From Pseudomonas fluorescens (GTDB lineage: Bacteria; Pseudomonadota; Gammaproteobacteria; Pseudomonadales; Pseudomonadaceae): DNA of 64,000 bases. Below the pieces are notes generated by a model, which searched no databases, had not been told where the DNA came from, and saw only the letters and a list, made by a program, of their open reading frames with translations. The DNA lies in the NCBI RefSeq assembly GCF_001902145.1, contig NZ_MRST01000022.1, forward strand, positions 277,474 through 341,473, given 5' to 3'. Both the position numbers and the translations under genes were made by a program. Shown piece by piece: positions 23,851-37,133 of this stretch. How positions within the stretch are numbered: position 1 is the first letter of the stretch; each line of letters starts with the position of its first letter.

Positions 23851-25245
23851 CTAGGCTGGGCGCGCTGTCGGCACTGGGTTGACCAGTTGCTCGAGCGTCG
23901 CGCGATCCAATAATTCGGTGTCCAATTTGATGTAAATCGCAGCTTCTTCTGCGACCACTACTGCGTCCGTTACTCCAACGACGGCCTTCAGGCGCTCGGC
24001 CAAGCCAGCTTCGCGGCTCGCTTCAGGCGATAACGGCAAGCGTAGGCTCGTCACATACGGAGGTTCGCGCATGGTAACAGCAAAGACCAGCCAAAGTGCA
24101 GCCAGCGCGGCGCATCCGAGAAACACAACCGACAAACCGCCATGCTGGAACATCCAGCCGCCCATGATGCCGCCTAACGCGGAGCCCAGGAACTGGCTGG
24201 TGGAATACACCCCCATGGCCGTGCCCTTGCCGCCTGCCGGTGAAACTTTACTGATCAGCGACGGCAACGACGCTTCGAGCAGATTGAAGGCAGTGAAAAA
24301 CACCACCGTACCGATCACCAGTGCGCGCAGGCTGTCGCCGAACTGCCAGAAGAATAGTTCAGTGAGCATCAATGTCGCGACGGCGCCGAGTAAAACTCGT
24401 TTCATTTTGCGTTTCTTCTCGCCATAGATGATGAACGGGATCATGGCGAAGAACGAAATCAACAGCGCAGTGAGGTAGACCCACCAGTGCTGCTCCTTGG
24501 GCAGGCCGGCTTTTTCCACCAGGGCCAGGGGCAAGGCGACGAAGCTGCACATCAGCATGGCGTGTAATACGAAGATACCTAAATCCAGGCGCAGCAGGTC
24601 TGGGTGCTTGAGCGTCGGCAACAGCGCCTGGCGCGCGACGCCGGACTCACGATGCTGCAACGTGCCGGTGGAGCGCGGCACCATAAAGGCCACGATCAGG
24701 ATGCCAAACAACGCCATGCCGCCCGTGGCCAGGAACAGCCCATGCAAGCCGAACGCACGCGTGAGCAAGGGGCCGACCACCATGGCCACGGCAAACGACA
24801 GGCCGATGGTCATGCCGATCATCGCCATGGCCTTGGTGCGGTGTTGTTCGCGGGTCAGGTCCGAGAGCAGCGCCATCACGGCGGCGGAAATCGCACCGGC
24901 GCCCTGCAGGATGCGACCGGCAATCACGCCCCAGATGGAATCGGACTGGGCCGCTAGCACACTGCCAAGGGCGAATACGATCAGCCCGAGATAGATCACC
25001 GGACGGCGGCCAATGCGGTCGGAAATAATCCCGAACGGGATCTGGAAAATCGCCTGGGTCAGGCCATAGGCACCAATCGCCAGGCCGATCAAGGCGGGGG
25101 TCGCGCCTGCGAGATCCATCCCATAGGTGGCCAGCACCGGCAGCACCATAAACATGCCCAGCATACGGAAGGCGAACACCAGGGCCAGACCGCTTGCCGC
25201 TCGGGTCTCGTCGCTACTCATGCGTTCGCTGTGGGGATCGTGCAT
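23851..25245 (-). CDS. MFS transporter, YajR-like
   Basis: A 464-residue inner-membrane transporter with 12 predicted helices. The MFS signature between helices 2 and 3 is [14 protein letters not shown]-terminal cytoplasmic domain of about 65 residues (from [19 protein letters not shown], ending [13 protein letters not shown]) resembles the YAM domain of E. coli YajR, a ferredoxin-like module. Substrate unknown. The start [13 protein letters not shown] at 25245 could instead be the ATG eight codons on. It is divergent from uvrA and probably co-transcribed with ssb. Confidence 0.87.
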   Translation of the reverse strand: MHDPHSERMSSDETRAASGLALVFAFRMLGMFMVLPVLATYGMDLAGATPALIGLAIGAYGLTQAIFQIPFGIISDRIGRRPVIYLGLIVFALGSVLAAQSDSIWGVIAGRILQGAGAISAAVMALLSDLTREQHRTKAMAMIGMTIGLSFAVAMVVGPLLTRAFGLHGLFLATGGMALFGILIVAFMVPRSTGTLQHRESGVARQALLPTLKHPDLLRLDLGIFVLHAMLMCSFVALPLALVEKAGLPKEQHWWVYLTALLISFFAMIPFIIYGEKKRKMKRVLLGAVATLMLTELFFWQFGDSLRALVIGTVVFFTAFNLLEASLPSLISKVSPAGGKGTAMGVYSTSQFLGSALGGIMGGWMFQHGGLSVVFLGCAALAALWLVFAVTMREPPYVTSLRLPLSPEASREAGLAERLKAVVGVTDAVVVAEEAAIYIKLDTELLDRATLEQLVNPVPTARPA

Positions 25246-25423
25246 GGAAAAACCTCGTGTGAACCGGCGGCGATTCTACCAGTCCCATCGATTGAGAGGG
25301 TATATGCGGCGCTTTGCCGCGCAGCTTTCATGTAAGGCTGCAAGCGGCGTTTTGACAGTGTATATTCATCCAGTCTTTAGCCGTATACTCCGGCATCATT
25401 TACGCCCGCCGTGCGAGGCCATC
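25246..25423. promoter_or_regulatory. Divergent promoter region MFS/uvrA
   Basis: A 178-base gap between divergent genes. It holds a SOS box at 25358-25373, a TTGACA (25352-25357) just before it on the plus strand, and TATACT at 25384-25389. The spacing between these two (26 bases) is too long for a pair, so the exact uvrA promoter is open. Confidence 0.6.
25358..25373 (+). promoter_or_regulatory. LexA (SOS) box of uvrA
   Basis: GTGTATATTCATCCAG differs at two positions from CTGTATATTCATTCAG, the E. coli uvrA/ssb operator as I recall it, and fits CTGT-N8-ACAG loosely (right half ends CCAG). It lies 51 bases before the uvrA start, directly after a TTGACA. LexA control of uvrA is well established in gamma-proteobacteria. 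Confidence 0.7.
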
Positions 25424-28258
<2,835 letters not shown>

Positions 28259-28276
28259 TTTTTTCATCGCCCAATA

Positions 28277-28314
28277 AAAAGCCCCTGTCACTTTCCGGTG
28301 ACAGGGGCTTTTTT
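28277..28314. terminator. Bidirectional terminator between uvrA and ferritin
   Basis: An 11-bp stem GCCCCTGTCAC / GTGACAGGGGC with a 6-base loop, flanked by an A-run on the left and six T on the right. It serves the convergent uvrA and ftnA genes. Confidence 0.95.
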
Positions 28315-28325
28315 GTAACCGGGAA

Positions 28326-28790
28326 TCAGAACTGCGATTGCAGATAATTCTCCAGGCCGATCAACTTGATCAGGCCCAACTGCTTTTCCAGCCAGTAGGT
28401 GTGATCTTCTTCGGTGTCATTCAACTGCACCCGCAATATTTCCCGGGTGACATAGTCGTTGTGCTGTTCGCAAAGCTCGATGCCCTTGCAGAGTGCGGCA
28501 CGGACCTTGTACTCAAGGCGAAGGTCGGCGGCAAGCATGTCAGGCACTGTAGTACCCACGTCCAGATCATCAGGACGCATACGCGGCGTGCCTTCGAGCA
28601 TCAGAATGCGGCGCATCAGGGCGTCAGCGTGCTGTGCCTCTTCTTCCATTTCGTGGTTGATACGCTCATAGAGCTCGGTAAAGCCCCAGTCTTCGTACAT
28701 ACGCGAATGGATGAAATATTGGTCACGAGCTGCCAGTTCGCCCGTCAGCAACGTGTTGAGGTAATCGATTACGTCGGGGTGACCTTGCAT
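28326..28790 (-). CDS. ftnA: Non-haem bacterial ferritin (FtnA, often annotated bacterioferritin A)
   Basis: A 154-residue iron-storage subunit, 24-mer forming. Ferroxidase ligands are Glu18, Glu51, His54, Glu93, Glu127 and His130. The haem-binding Met of bacterioferritins (position 52 in E. coli Bfr) is Ala here (EEEAQH), so it should not bind haem. The same is known for P. aeruginosa FtnA, first misnamed BfrA and likewise between katA and uvrA. The start at 28790 has a strong GGGAG nine to ten bases upstream. A catalase next to an iron store links peroxide and iron control. Confidence 0.92.
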   Translation of the reverse strand: MQGHPDVIDYLNTLLTGELAARDQYFIHSRMYEDWGFTELYERINHEMEEEAQHADALMRRILMLEGTPRMRPDDLDVGTTVPDMLAADLRLEYKVRAALCKGIELCEQHNDYVTREILRVQLNDTEEDHTYWLEKQLGLIKLIGLENYLQSQF

Positions 28791-28902
28791 CGCCCTACAT
28801 CTCCCTGCTTGAAAGACTGTAGTTTGAACCATGCTGACTTGAAGGTCACGGGACAAACGGCAGAAAAGCGAAGATTTCCGGAGAAAAGTAACTGAAATAA
28901 CG

Positions 28903-28930
28903 CAAAAACCGCCCAAATGAGGGCGGTTCT
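28903..28930 (-). terminator. Terminator of katA
   Basis: An 8-bp stem AACCGCCC / GGGCGGTT with loop AAATGA, followed on the minus strand by five T. It lies 16 bases after the catalase stop. Confidence 0.88.
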
Positions 28931-28945
28931 GCTTATCGTTTAGAG

Positions 28946-30394
28946 TCAGTTAAGCGATACACCCAGTGCCTTTGCGATTGCTTCTCCATAAGCCGGGTCG
29001 GCCTTATAGAAGTGTTGCAATTGACGCTGGACCACATCACTGGAAACGCCACCCATTGCACCGGCGATGTTATTGGTGAGCAGGGCTTTCTGCTCATCAT
29101 TCATCAAACGGAACAGCGCACCGGCGTGGCTGTAGTAGTCCGTATCTTCGCGGTGATCATAACGATCGGCAGCACCGCTCAGGGCCAGTGCCGGCTCTGC
29201 GTACTGCGGGGCTTGCTTGGGCGCGTCGGCATAGCTGTTTGGCTCGTAGTTCGGAGCCGCCCCACCGTTGCTGCCGAAAGCCATGGAACCGTCACGCTGG
29301 TAGCTGTTAACCGGGCTACGTGGCGCGTTCACCGGCAGTTGCTGGTGGTTAGTGCCCACACGGTAGCGGTGAGCATCGGCGTAGGCGAAAACCCGGCCTT
29401 GGAGCATACGGTCTGGCGACAGGCCAACGCCTGGGACCATGTTGCTTGGGCCAAATGCCGCCTGCTCAACTTCTGCGAAGTAGTTCTGCGGATTGCGGTT
29501 GAGCTCCAGCTCACCCACTTCAATCAACGGGAACTCTTTTTGTGACCAGGTCTTGGTCACGTCAAACGGGTTCTCGTAATGAGCGTTTGCCTGAGCCTCA
29601 GTCATGATCTGGATGCAGACGCGCCATTTCGGGAAATCACCGCGCTCGATCGCACCAAACAGGTCACGCTGGGCATAGTCAGGATCGGTACCTGCCAGGC
29701 GTGCAGCCTCGGCCGGCGCCAGGTTCTTGATGCCTTGCTTGGTCTTGTAGTGCCATTTCACCCAGTGCCGTTCGCCCTTGGCGTTGATCAGGCTGTACGT
29801 GTGGCTGCCGAAGCCGTGCATGTGGCGATAGCCGTCTGGGATGCCGCGGTCCGAAAACAGAATGGTGACCTGGTGCAATGCCTCAGGGGAGTGCGACCAG
29901 AAATCCCACATCATCTGCGCGCTTTTCAGGTTGCTCTGGGGCAGACGTTTCTGGGTGTGGATAAAATCCGGGAATTTCAGCGGATCACGAATGAAGAACA
30001 CAGGGGTGTTGTTACCCACGATGTCCCAGTTGCCTTCCTCGGTGTAGAACTTCAAGGCGAAGCCACGTGGATCGCGCTCAGTGTCAGCCGAACCACGCTC
30101 CCCCCCTACCGTGGAGAAACGCAGGAACGTAGGCGTCTGCTTGCCAACGGACTCGAACAATTTGGCGCTGGTGTATTGGGTAATGTCTTTTGTCACCGTG
30201 AAGGTACCGAAGGCACCCGAACCTTTGGCGTGCACGCGACGCTCAGGGATGTTTTCACGGTTGAAGTGAGCGAGCTTCTCGATCAGGTGAAAATCGTCGA
30301 GCAGCAAGGGGCCACGAGGGCCGGCGGAACGTGAGTTCTGATTGTCCGCAACGGGCGCGCCGCTGGCGGTGGTAAGGACTTTATTCTGGCTCAT
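28946..30394 (-). CDS. katA: Monofunctional haem catalase
   Basis: A 482-residue small-subunit catalase splitting hydrogen peroxide. The catalytic His lies in [15 protein letters not shown] and the catalytic Asn in [13 protein letters not shown]. The proximal haem ligand Tyr is in [15 protein letters not shown]. The start MSQNKVLT at 30394 has AGGAAG six bases upstream; the ATG at 30400 is too near the ribosome site. The position next to ftnA and rplQ matches P. aeruginosa katA (PA4236), although the protein is clearly divergent from that KatA (for example MSQNK start and [19 protein letters not shown]). Confidence 0.95.
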   Translation of the reverse strand: MSQNKVLTTASGAPVADNQNSRSAGPRGPLLLDDFHLIEKLAHFNRENIPERRVHAKGSGAFGTFTVTKDITQYTSAKLFESVGKQTPTFLRFSTVGGERGSADTERDPRGFALKFYTEEGNWDIVGNNTPVFFIRDPLKFPDFIHTQKRLPQSNLKSAQMMWDFWSHSPEALHQVTILFSDRGIPDGYRHMHGFGSHTYSLINAKGERHWVKWHYKTKQGIKNLAPAEAARLAGTDPDYAQRDLFGAIERGDFPKWRVCIQIMTEAQANAHYENPFDVTKTWSQKEFPLIEVGELELNRNPQNYFAEVEQAAFGPSNMVPGVGLSPDRMLQGRVFAYADAHRYRVGTNHQQLPVNAPRSPVNSYQRDGSMAFGSNGGAAPNYEPNSYADAPKQAPQYAEPALALSGAADRYDHREDTDYYSHAGALFRLMNDEQKALLTNNIAGAMGGVSSDVVQRQLQHFYKADPAYGEAIAKALGVSLN

Positions 30395-30631
30395 GCGCAT
30401 CTTCCTCAGGTCGGGCTTGGAACTGCCGGCTAATCGGCTTGGAGGGAGTATTGACCATCCACATGACACCTACAAATTCATTAAATTGTAGGCTTCAATA
30501 GAAAATAACTACCAACATGCCCGACGCTCATAGTGAAGCGTGTCGCCTGGAGATTCTTGTACGGAACGCGCTTTTGTTGCGCGCACAAAAAACCGGGCAC
30601 TAGGCCCGGTTCTTCGTTGCAGCTTGTCGTA
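30395..30631. promoter_or_regulatory. katA promoter region and end of alpha operon
   Basis: A 237-base gap. Next to katA is an inverted repeat, CCTACAA...TTGTAGG (30469-30492), and beyond it ATAG-N7-CTAC (30498-30512), which resembles one OxyR half-site pair. The far end has the rplQ terminator. Confidence 0.5.
30587..30611 (-). terminator. Terminator of the alpha operon (after rplQ)
   Basis: Stem AACCGGGC / GCCCGGTT around a 5-base loop, with six T following on the minus strand. It lies 20 bases after the rplQ stop. Confidence 0.92.
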
Positions 30632-31018
30632 TTACTCGGCGCTTACAGCTTCGCCGGCAGTAGCACGATCAACCAACTCGACGTACGCCATAGGCGCGTT
30701 GTCGCCAGCGCGGAAACCGCACTTGAGGATGCGCAGGTAGCCACCCTCACGGGTAGCGTAACGCTTGCCCAGGTCGTTGAAGAGCTTACCAACGATAGCT
30801 TTCGAACGAGTACGGTCGAAAGCCAGACGGCGGTTAGCCAGGCTGTCTGTCTTGGCCAAAGTGATCAGCGGCTCAGCAACGCGACGCAGTTCTTTAGCTT
30901 TCGGCAGTGTAGTTTTGATCAGCTCGTGCTCGAACAGCGACACCGCCATGTTTTGGAACATGGCCTTGCGGTGCGAGCTGGTACGGCTCAGGTGACGACC
31001 ACTTTTACGATGACGCAT
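30632..31018 (-). CDS. rplQ: 50S ribosomal protein L17
   Basis: 128 residues; binds 23S rRNA near the exit tunnel. The canonical start [20 protein letters not shown] is present, with [29 protein letters not shown] next. The C-terminus ends in an acidic SAE. It lies 41 bases after rpoA and is the last gene of the alpha operon, closed by a terminator. Confidence 0.98.
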
Positions 31019-31059
31019 GGTTCATTCCTTACCAAACTCACGTTCGGTGATTACGACGA

Positions 31060-32061
31060 TCAGGCAGTCGCCTTGTCGTCCTTCTTAAGACTTGCAGGCG
31101 GCCAGTTGTCGAGGCGCATGCCGAGGGACAGACCGCGGGAGGCCAGAACGTCCTTGATTTCAGTCAAGGATTTCTTGCCCAGGTTCGGAGTCTTCAACAG
31201 TTCTACTTCGGTGCGCTGGATCAGGTCACCGATGTAGTAAATGTTTTCCGCCTTAAGGCAGTTAGCCGAACGTACAGTCAGTTCCAGATCGTCAACCGGG
31301 CGAAGCAGGATCGGATCGATCTCGTCTTCCTGCTCGATTACCACTGGTTCGCTGTCACCTTTGAGGTCGACGAACGCAGCCAACTGCTGTTGCAGAATGG
31401 TTGCAGCGCGGCGGATAGCCTCTTCAGGATCCAGGGTCCCGTTGGTTTCCAGATCAATAACCAGCTTGTCCAGGTTAGTACGCTGCTCGACACGGGCGTT
31501 TTCCACCACGTATGCGATACGGCGAACCGGGCTGAACGAAGAGTCAAGCTGCAAGCGACCAATGCTGCGGCTTTCGTCTTCATCGCTCTGACGCGAGTCG
31601 GCCGGTTCATAACCACGACCACGAGCTACAGTGAGCTTCATGTTCAGGGCGCCGTTAGACGCCAGGTTAGCGATTACGTGATCGGGGTTAACGATCTCGA
31701 CATCATGATCCAGCTGAATATCGGCAGCGGTAACCACCCCCGAACCCTTCTTCGACAAGGTCAGCGTAACTTCGTCACGGCCGTGCAGCTTGATAGCCAG
31801 ACCTTTAAGGTTCAACAGGATTTCAATTACGTCTTCCTGTACACCTTCGATGGCGCTGTACTCGTGGAGCACACCGTCAATCTCGGCCTCGACTACTGCA
31901 CAGCCGGGCATTGAGGACAACAGGATGCGGCGCAGCGCGTTGCCCAGGGTGTGGCCAAAACCACGCTCGAGAGGCTCGAGAGTAATTTTGGCGCGGGTTG
32001 GACTGACAACCTGCACATCAATGTGGCGGGGTGTCAGGAACTCATTTACCGAAATCTGCAT
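31060..32061 (-). CDS. rpoA: DNA-directed RNA polymerase subunit alpha
   Basis: A 333-residue subunit. The N-terminal domain (1-235) scaffolds polymerase assembly, with [20 protein letters not shown] at the dimer interface. A linker leads to the C-terminal domain (about 250-325), which contacts UP elements and activators; the helix-hairpin motif [25 protein letters not shown] is typical. It lies 22 bases after rpsD in the alpha operon. Confidence 0.99.
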   Translation of the reverse strand: MQISVNEFLTPRHIDVQVVSPTRAKITLEPLERGFGHTLGNALRRILLSSMPGCAVVEAEIDGVLHEYSAIEGVQEDVIEILLNLKGLAIKLHGRDEVTLTLSKKGSGVVTAADIQLDHDVEIVNPDHVIANLASNGALNMKLTVARGRGYEPADSRQSDEDESRSIGRLQLDSSFSPVRRIAYVVENARVEQRTNLDKLVIDLETNGTLDPEEAIRRAATILQQQLAAFVDLKGDSEPVVIEQEDEIDPILLRPVDDLELTVRSANCLKAENIYYIGDLIQRTEVELLKTPNLGKKSLTEIKDVLASRGLSLGMRLDNWPPASLKKDDKATA

Positions 32062-32083
32062 GGATGCACCTATTTTCTAGCCC

Positions 32084-32704
32084 TTACTTGGAGTAGAGCT
32101 CGACAATCAGGCTTTCGTTGATGTCGGCGGACAGATCACTGCGAGCAGGAACGTTCTTGAAAACGCCCGACTTCTTCTCAGTGTCTACTTCTACCCATTC
32201 TACGCGGCCACGTTGGGCACACAGATCGAGAGCTTGGACAATGCGAAGTTGGTTTTTTGCTTTCTCGCGAACTGCGACCACGTCACCAGCACGAACCTGG
32301 TAGGACGGAACGTTTACGGTCTGACCGTTAACGCTGATCGACTTGTGCGATACCAGCTGACGGGATTCGGCACGAGTCGAACCAAAGCCCATACGGTATA
32401 CAACGTTGTCCAGACGGCATTCGAGCAGTTGCAGCAGGTTTTCACCGGTTGCACCTTTCTTGCCAGCAGCTTCTTTGTAGTAGCCGCTGAACTGACGCTC
32501 GAGAACGCCGTAGATACGACGGACCTTCTGCTTTTCACGCAGTTGGGTGCCGTAGTCGGACTGGCGACCGCGGCGTTGGCCGTGGATACCAGGTGCTGCT
32601 TCAATGTTGCACTTCGATTCGATCGCGCGCACGCCGCTCTTCAGGAAGAGATCGGTGCCTTCGCGACGAGCGAGTTTGCATTTTGGACCAATGTAACGAG
32701 CCAT
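32084..32704 (-). CDS. rpsD: 30S ribosomal protein S4
   Basis: 206 residues; primary 16S rRNA-binding protein in 30S assembly and, in E. coli, the translational repressor of the alpha operon. The start [20 protein letters not shown] and the S4 RNA-binding domain (about 95-155; [20 protein letters not shown]) are standard. The zinc-type cysteine cluster is absent (only scattered Cys), so it is the zinc-free form. It lies 18 bases after rpsK. Confidence 0.98.
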   Translation of the reverse strand: MARYIGPKCKLARREGTDLFLKSGVRAIESKCNIEAAPGIHGQRRGRQSDYGTQLREKQKVRRIYGVLERQFSGYYKEAAGKKGATGENLLQLLECRLDNVVYRMGFGSTRAESRQLVSHKSISVNGQTVNVPSYQVRAGDVVAVREKAKNQLRIVQALDLCAQRGRVEWVEVDTEKKSGVFKNVPARSDLSADINESLIVELYSK

Positions 32705-32722
32705 TCTTTACAATCTCCTGGA

Positions 32723-33112
32723 TTACACGCGGCGCTTCTTCGGCGGACGGCACCCGTTGTGCGGGATTGGCGTCACGTCGGTGATGCTGGCGATCTTATA
32801 GCCACAGCCGTTCAAAGCACGGACAGCAGACTCACGACCTGGACCTGGACCTTTGACGTTAACGTCGAGGTTTTTCAGGCCATATTCCAGCGCAGCTTGA
32901 CCAGCACGTTCAGCAGCTACTTGAGCAGCAAACGGGGTGGACTTGCGGGAACCGCGGAAACCCGAACCACCGGAGGTAGCCCAAGAAAGCGCGTTACCTT
33001 GACGGTCGGTGATGGTCACGATGGTGTTGTTAAAAGATGCATGGATGTGGGCGATGCCATCAACCACTGTCTTTTTAACTTTTTTACGAGGACGAGCAGC
33101 AGGTTTTGCCAT
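32723..33112 (-). CDS. rpsK: 30S ribosomal protein S11
   Basis: 129 residues; part of the 30S platform next to the E-site. The start [20 protein letters not shown] and the core [20 protein letters not shown], then the tail [13 protein letters not shown], are canonical. It lies 30 bases after rpsM in the alpha operon. Confidence 0.98.
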   Translation of the reverse strand: MAKPAARPRKKVKKTVVDGIAHIHASFNNTIVTITDRQGNALSWATSGGSGFRGSRKSTPFAAQVAAERAGQAALEYGLKNLDVNVKGPGPGRESAVRALNGCGYKIASITDVTPIPHNGCRPPKKRRV

Positions 33113-33142
33113 GATAATTTTCCTGTCGATTCGCTGGGGCGA

Positions 33143-33499
33143 TTACTTGCGGATCGGCTTACGCGGACCTTTACGGGTACGCGCGTTAGTCTTGGTACGC
33201 TGACCGCGTACTGGAAGACCACGACGATGACGCAGACCGCGATAGCAACCGAGGTCCATCAAACGCTTGATTTTCATGTTGATTTCGCGACGCAGGTCAC
33301 CTTCAGTGGTGAACTTCGCCACTTCGCCACGCAGCTGTTCAATCTGCTCGTCGCTCAGATCCTTGATCTTAGCGGCTGGGTTTACCCCAGCAACTGCGCA
33401 AATTTTCTGCGCAGTAGTGCGACCAACACCATAGATGTAGGTCAGCGAGATAACAGTGTGCTTGTTATCTGGAATGTTAACGCCTGCAATACGGGCCAT
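33143..33499 (-). CDS. rpsM: 30S ribosomal protein S13
   Basis: 118 residues; binds the 30S head and forms bridge B1 with L5. The canonical start [20 protein letters not shown] and the tail [20 protein letters not shown], which reaches the P-site tRNA, are present. It is the first gene of the alpha operon, 129 bases after rpmJ, with a candidate own promoter in that gap. Confidence 0.98.
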   Translation of the reverse strand: MARIAGVNIPDNKHTVISLTYIYGVGRTTAQKICAVAGVNPAAKIKDLSDEQIEQLRGEVAKFTTEGDLRREINMKIKRLMDLGCYRGLRHRRGLPVRGQRTKTNARTRKGPRKPIRK

Positions 33500-33558
33500 T
33501 CAGTGGGACTCCAATTGACAGCTACCTACGCCCCGGAAGCCAAGAAATAGGGCGCGAG

Positions 33559-33587
33559 ATAATATCGCTGTAATAACAAATAATCAA
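33559..33587 (-). promoter_or_regulatory. Candidate sigma-70 promoter of the alpha operon
   Basis: On the minus strand: -35 TTGATT (33587-33582), 17-base spacer, -10 TATTAT (33564-33559). The start would lie about 50 bases before rpsM. The -35 begins right where the preceding hairpin ends. Confidence 0.55.
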
Positions 33588-33611
33588 CCCGGCAGCGCAC
33601 TAGCTGCCGGG
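33588..33611 (-). terminator. Hairpin between spc and alpha operons
   Basis: A perfect 9-bp stem CCCGGCAGC / GCTGCCGGG with a 6-base loop, 17 bases after the rpmJ stop. It is followed on the minus strand by TTGATTATTTGTTATT, T-rich but not a pure run. It may be a weak terminator or attenuator for the spc operon. Confidence 0.55.
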
Positions 33612-33628
33612 CTTCAAGCGGATCACAC

Positions 33629-33745
33629 TCAGCCTTGGCGCTGTTTGTGACGCGGTTCCGCGCTGCAAATTACTCGAACAACACCTTCGCGGCGAATAAT
33701 CTTGCAGTTACGGCACAGCTTTTTCACCGATGCACGAACTTTCAT
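33629..33745 (-). CDS. rpmJ: 50S ribosomal protein L36
   Basis: A 38-residue gene, [20 protein letters not shown] to the end RHKQRQG, read directly from the minus strand. Cys11, Cys14, Cys27 and His32 form the zinc site, so it is the zinc-binding (C+) form. It lies 28 bases after secY and is the last gene of the spc operon. Confidence 0.97.
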
Positions 33746-33773
33746 CACCAACTCCTCGAACCTTATGGGGTAC

Positions 33774-35102
33774 TCAGCGCAACATGCCGCTGCCGTAGCC
33801 CTTCAGGTTGGCTTTCTTCATCAGGGATTCGTACTGGTGCGAAACGAGGTGCGATTGTACTTGGGACATGAAGTCCATCACAACCACGACCACGATCAGC
33901 AACGAGGTCCCGCCAAGGTAGAACGGAACGTTTGCTGCAACCACCAGGAACTGGGGCAACAAGCACACGGCCGTCATATATAGAGCACCGAACAGGGTCA
34001 AACGAGTCAGAACGCCATCAATATAGCGTGCCGACTGCTCACCTGGACGGATGCCCGGAATAAAGGCACCGGACTTCTTCAGGTTTTCCGCTACGTCTTT
34101 CGGATTGAACATCAACGCCGTATAGAAGAAGCAGAAGAAAATAATCCCTGCACTAAACAGCAGAATATTCAACGGCTGACCAGGAGCGATCGACTGAGAG
34201 AGGTCCTGCAGCCAGCCCATATTTTCAGACTGACCAAACCAGGTACCCAACGAAGCCGGAAACAGCAATATGCTGCTCGCGAAAATTGCCGGAATAACAC
34301 CGGCCATATTCACTTTCAGCGGCAAGTGGCTGGTCTGCGCAGCAAAGACCTTACGGCCCTGCTGACGCTTGGCGTAGTGAACAGCAATACGACGCTGGCC
34401 ACGCTCAATGAACACCACAAAACCGATAATCGCTACTGCCAGCAAACCGATGGCAACCAGGGCGAAGATATTGATATCACCCTGACGTGCAGACTCGAAA
34501 GACTGCCCGATTGCTCTCGGAAGACCGGCGACGATACCTGCGAAAATCAACATCGAGATACCGTTACCAACACCACGCTCAGTAATCTGCTCACCCAGCC
34601 ACATCATGAACATCGCACCAGCCACAAAAGTGGATACCGCGACGAAATGGAAGCCAAAGTCACCAGTGAACGCAACGCCCTGCCCTGCCAGGCCAACGGA
34701 CATGCCGATAGCTTGAACCAGGGCCAGGACGACAGTGCCGTAGCGGGTGTACTGGCTAATCTTGCGACGGCCAGCTTCACCTTCCTTCTTCAACTGCTCC
34801 AGCTGCGGGCTGACGGCTGTCATCAACTGCATGATGATCGATGCCGAGATGTACGGCATGATCCCCAGTGCAAAGATACTCATCCGCTCCAGCGCGCCGC
34901 CGGAAAACATGTTGAACAAGCTAAGAATGGTCCCCTCATTCTGTCGAAACAGGTCTGCGAGTCGGTCCGGGTTGATACCTGGAACCGGGATGTGTGCGCC
35001 TATTCGGTAGACGATAATCGCCAGGAACAGAAAACGCAGACGAGCCCAAAGTTCAGACATACCGCCTTTGCCGAGCGCTGAGAGAGCACCTTGCTTAGCC
35101 AT
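33774..35102 (-). CDS. secY: Preprotein translocase subunit SecY
   Basis: A 442-residue channel of the Sec translocon with ten membrane helices. The start [20 protein letters not shown], the plug region [22 protein letters not shown] and the cytoplasmic loop [20 protein letters not shown] are typical. Its partner SecE is also in this window (60516-60884). It starts right after the rplO stop with no gap. Confidence 0.98.
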
Positions 35103-35540
35103 TTATTCCTCGAACTTGCCGCCAGCTGCTTCGATAGCCGAACGCGCACCTTTGGTGGCGCCGATTCCCTTGCCGATAGTGACAGCGCGAGTCACTTCAC
35201 CGGACAGCATGATTTTCACACGCTGTACGTTGACGTTGATCACGTTGGCATCTTTCAGGGTCTGCACAGTAACGATGTCGCCTTCCACTTTAGCCAGCTC
35301 GGACAGACGCACTTCTGCGCGATCCATGGCTTTCAGGGATACGAAACCGAACTTAGGCAGGCGACGATGCAGCGGCTGTTGACCGCCTTCAAAGCCTGGA
35401 GCGATGGTGCCACCGGAGCGGGAGGTCTGACCTTTGTGACCACGGCCACCAGTCTTACCCAAACCGCTACCGATACCACGGCCCGGACGATGCTTTTCGC
35501 GACGGGAACCCGGCGCTGGACTCAGATCATTGAGTTTCAT
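35103..35540 (-). CDS. rplO: 50S ribosomal protein L15
   Basis: 145 residues; late-assembling 23S rRNA binder. The N-terminus [20 protein letters not shown] and the glycine-rich stretch [20 protein letters not shown] are canonical. It abuts secY directly and starts 3 bases after rpmD. Confidence 0.98.
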   Translation of the reverse strand: MKLNDLSPAPGSRREKHRPGRGIGSGLGKTGGRGHKGQTSRSGGTIAPGFEGGQQPLHRRLPKFGFVSLKAMDRAEVRLSELAKVEGDIVTVQTLKDANVINVNVQRVKIMLSGEVTRAVTIGKGIGATKGARSAIEAAGGKFEE

Positions 35541-35543
35541 CGA

Positions 35544-35720
35544 TTAACCCTCTACACGCAGCATGTAGTAAGCCTTGTTGATCATCCCGCGATTCTCGGG
35601 AGTATCCTGGACTTCTACAGTGTGACCGATGCGACGCAGACCCAAACCTTTAACACACAGTTTGTGGTTAGGGATGCGGCCGGTCATGCTTTTGATCAGC
35701 GTTACTTTAACGGTAGCCAT
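35544..35720 (-). CDS. rpmD: 50S ribosomal protein L30
   Basis: A 58-residue gene read from the minus strand: [20 protein letters not shown] to the end YYMLRVEG. The layout is canonical for L30, with [23 protein letters not shown]. It lies 2 bases after rpsE and 3 before rplO in the spc operon. Confidence 0.97.
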
Positions 35721-35722
35721 GA

Positions 35723-36223
35723 TCAGAAGATCTCCTTGACAGTCAGACCACGCTTGGCAGCGATGGACTCAGGAGATTGCATAGCTTTCAGACCCTTGAA
35801 AGTGGCGTGAACCACGTTTACTGGGTTAGTCGAGCCGTAGCACTTGGCCAGAACGTTCTGAACGCCAGCAACTTCGAGGACAGCACGCATAGCGCCGCCA
35901 GCGATGATACCGGTACCTTCAGAAGCAGGCTGCATGTACACCTTCGAAGCGCCGTGAGCGGACTTCATTGCGTACTGCAGAGTGGTGCCGTTCAGATCAA
36001 CTTGGATCATGTTGCGACGAGCAGCTTCCATTGCCTTCTGGATCGCGGCAGGCACTTCACGTGACTTGCCACGGCCGAAGCCAACACGCCCTTTACCATC
36101 ACCCACCACGGTCAACGCGGTGAAAGTGAAGATACGGCCGCCTTTAACGGTTTTGGCTACGCGGTTAACTTGAACCAGCTTCTCAATGTAGCCTTCGTCG
36201 CGCTTTTGGTCGTTATTTGACAT
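35723..36223 (-). CDS. rpsE: 30S ribosomal protein S5
   Basis: 166 residues; at the mRNA entry tunnel, acting in helicase and fidelity roles. The N-terminal RNA-binding part [20 protein letters not shown] and [24 protein letters not shown] loop ([20 protein letters not shown]) are canonical. It lies 3 bases after rplR. Confidence 0.98.
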
Positions 36224-36226
36224 AAC

Positions 36227-36577
36227 TTAGAACTCCAGCCCAGCTTCACGAGCAGCATCAGCCAGCGCTTTCACGCGGCCATGGTACTTGAAGCCAGAGC
36301 GGTCGAAAGCCACTTGCGAGACGCCAGCGGCCTTAGCACGCGTAGCGACCAGCTGGCCAACCTTTGTGGCCGCGTCGATGTTGCCAGTGGCACCATCACG
36401 CAGTTCTTTATCCAAAGTCGAGGCGCTTGCCAGGACTTTGTTGCCGTCGGCCGAGATGACCTGGGCGTAGATGTGCTGCGACGAGCGGAACACGCAGAGA
36501 CGCACGACTTCGAGTTCGTGCATTTTCAGGCGTGCTTTGCGAGCGCGACGCAGTCGAGTAACTTTTTTGTCGGTCAT
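36227..36577 (-). CDS. rplR: 50S ribosomal protein L18
   Basis: 116 residues; binds 5S rRNA in the central protuberance with L5. It carries the basic N-terminus [20 protein letters not shown] and the tail [20 protein letters not shown] typical of L18. It lies 10 bases after rplF in the spc operon. Confidence 0.98.
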   Translation of the reverse strand: MTDKKVTRLRRARKARLKMHELEVVRLCVFRSSQHIYAQVISADGNKVLASASTLDKELRDGATGNIDAATKVGQLVATRAKAAGVSQVAFDRSGFKYHGRVKALADAAREAGLEF

Positions 36578-36587
36578 TTGCTATGCC

Positions 36588-37121
36588 CTACTTCTTCTTG
36601 GCTTCTTTACGACGGACGACTTCGTCCGCGTAGCGCACACCTTTGCCTTTGTACGGCTCTGGTGGACGGAAGTCGCGGATCTCAGCGGCCACTTGACCTA
36701 CCAGCTGCTTGTCGATGCCCTTGATCAGGATATCGGTCTGGCTAGGAGTCTCAGCAGTGATGCCCGCTGGCAGTTCGTAATCCACTGGGTGCGAGAAGCC
36801 AAGGGCAAGGTTCAAAACCGTGCCTTTTGCTTGCGCTTTGTAACCAACACCGACCAGCTGGAGCTTACGCTCGAAGCCTTGGCTTACGCCTTGGACCATG
36901 TTGTTTACCAACGCACGCGTGGTACCGGCCATTGCGCGAGTTTGTTGATCGCCATTGCGAGCAGCGAAACGCAGCTCACCAGCTTCTTCAACGATCTCAA
37001 CGGACGAATGGATGTTCAGTTCAAGAGTACCCTTGGCACCCTTCACCGAAAGCTGTTGGCCTGCGAATTTGACTTCGACACCGGCTGGCAGCTTAACGGG
37101 GTTCTTAGCGACGCGAGACAT
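36588..37121 (-). CDS. rplF: 50S ribosomal protein L6
   Basis: 177 residues; two-domain 23S rRNA protein near the factor-binding site. The start [20 protein letters not shown] and the C-terminal [20 protein letters not shown] are canonical. It lies 12 bases after rpsH. Confidence 0.98.
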   Translation of the reverse strand: MSRVAKNPVKLPAGVEVKFAGQQLSVKGAKGTLELNIHSSVEIVEEAGELRFAARNGDQQTRAMAGTTRALVNNMVQGVSQGFERKLQLVGVGYKAQAKGTVLNLALGFSHPVDYELPAGITAETPSQTDILIKGIDKQLVGQVAAEIRDFRPPEPYKGKGVRYADEVVRRKEAKKK

Positions 37122-37133
37122 GCTTATCCCCCC

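Noticed and set aside
28946..30394. katA as a foreign gene
   Set aside because: Its sequence differs from P. aeruginosa KatA, but position, base composition and codon use match its neighbours; divergence alone does not show transfer.
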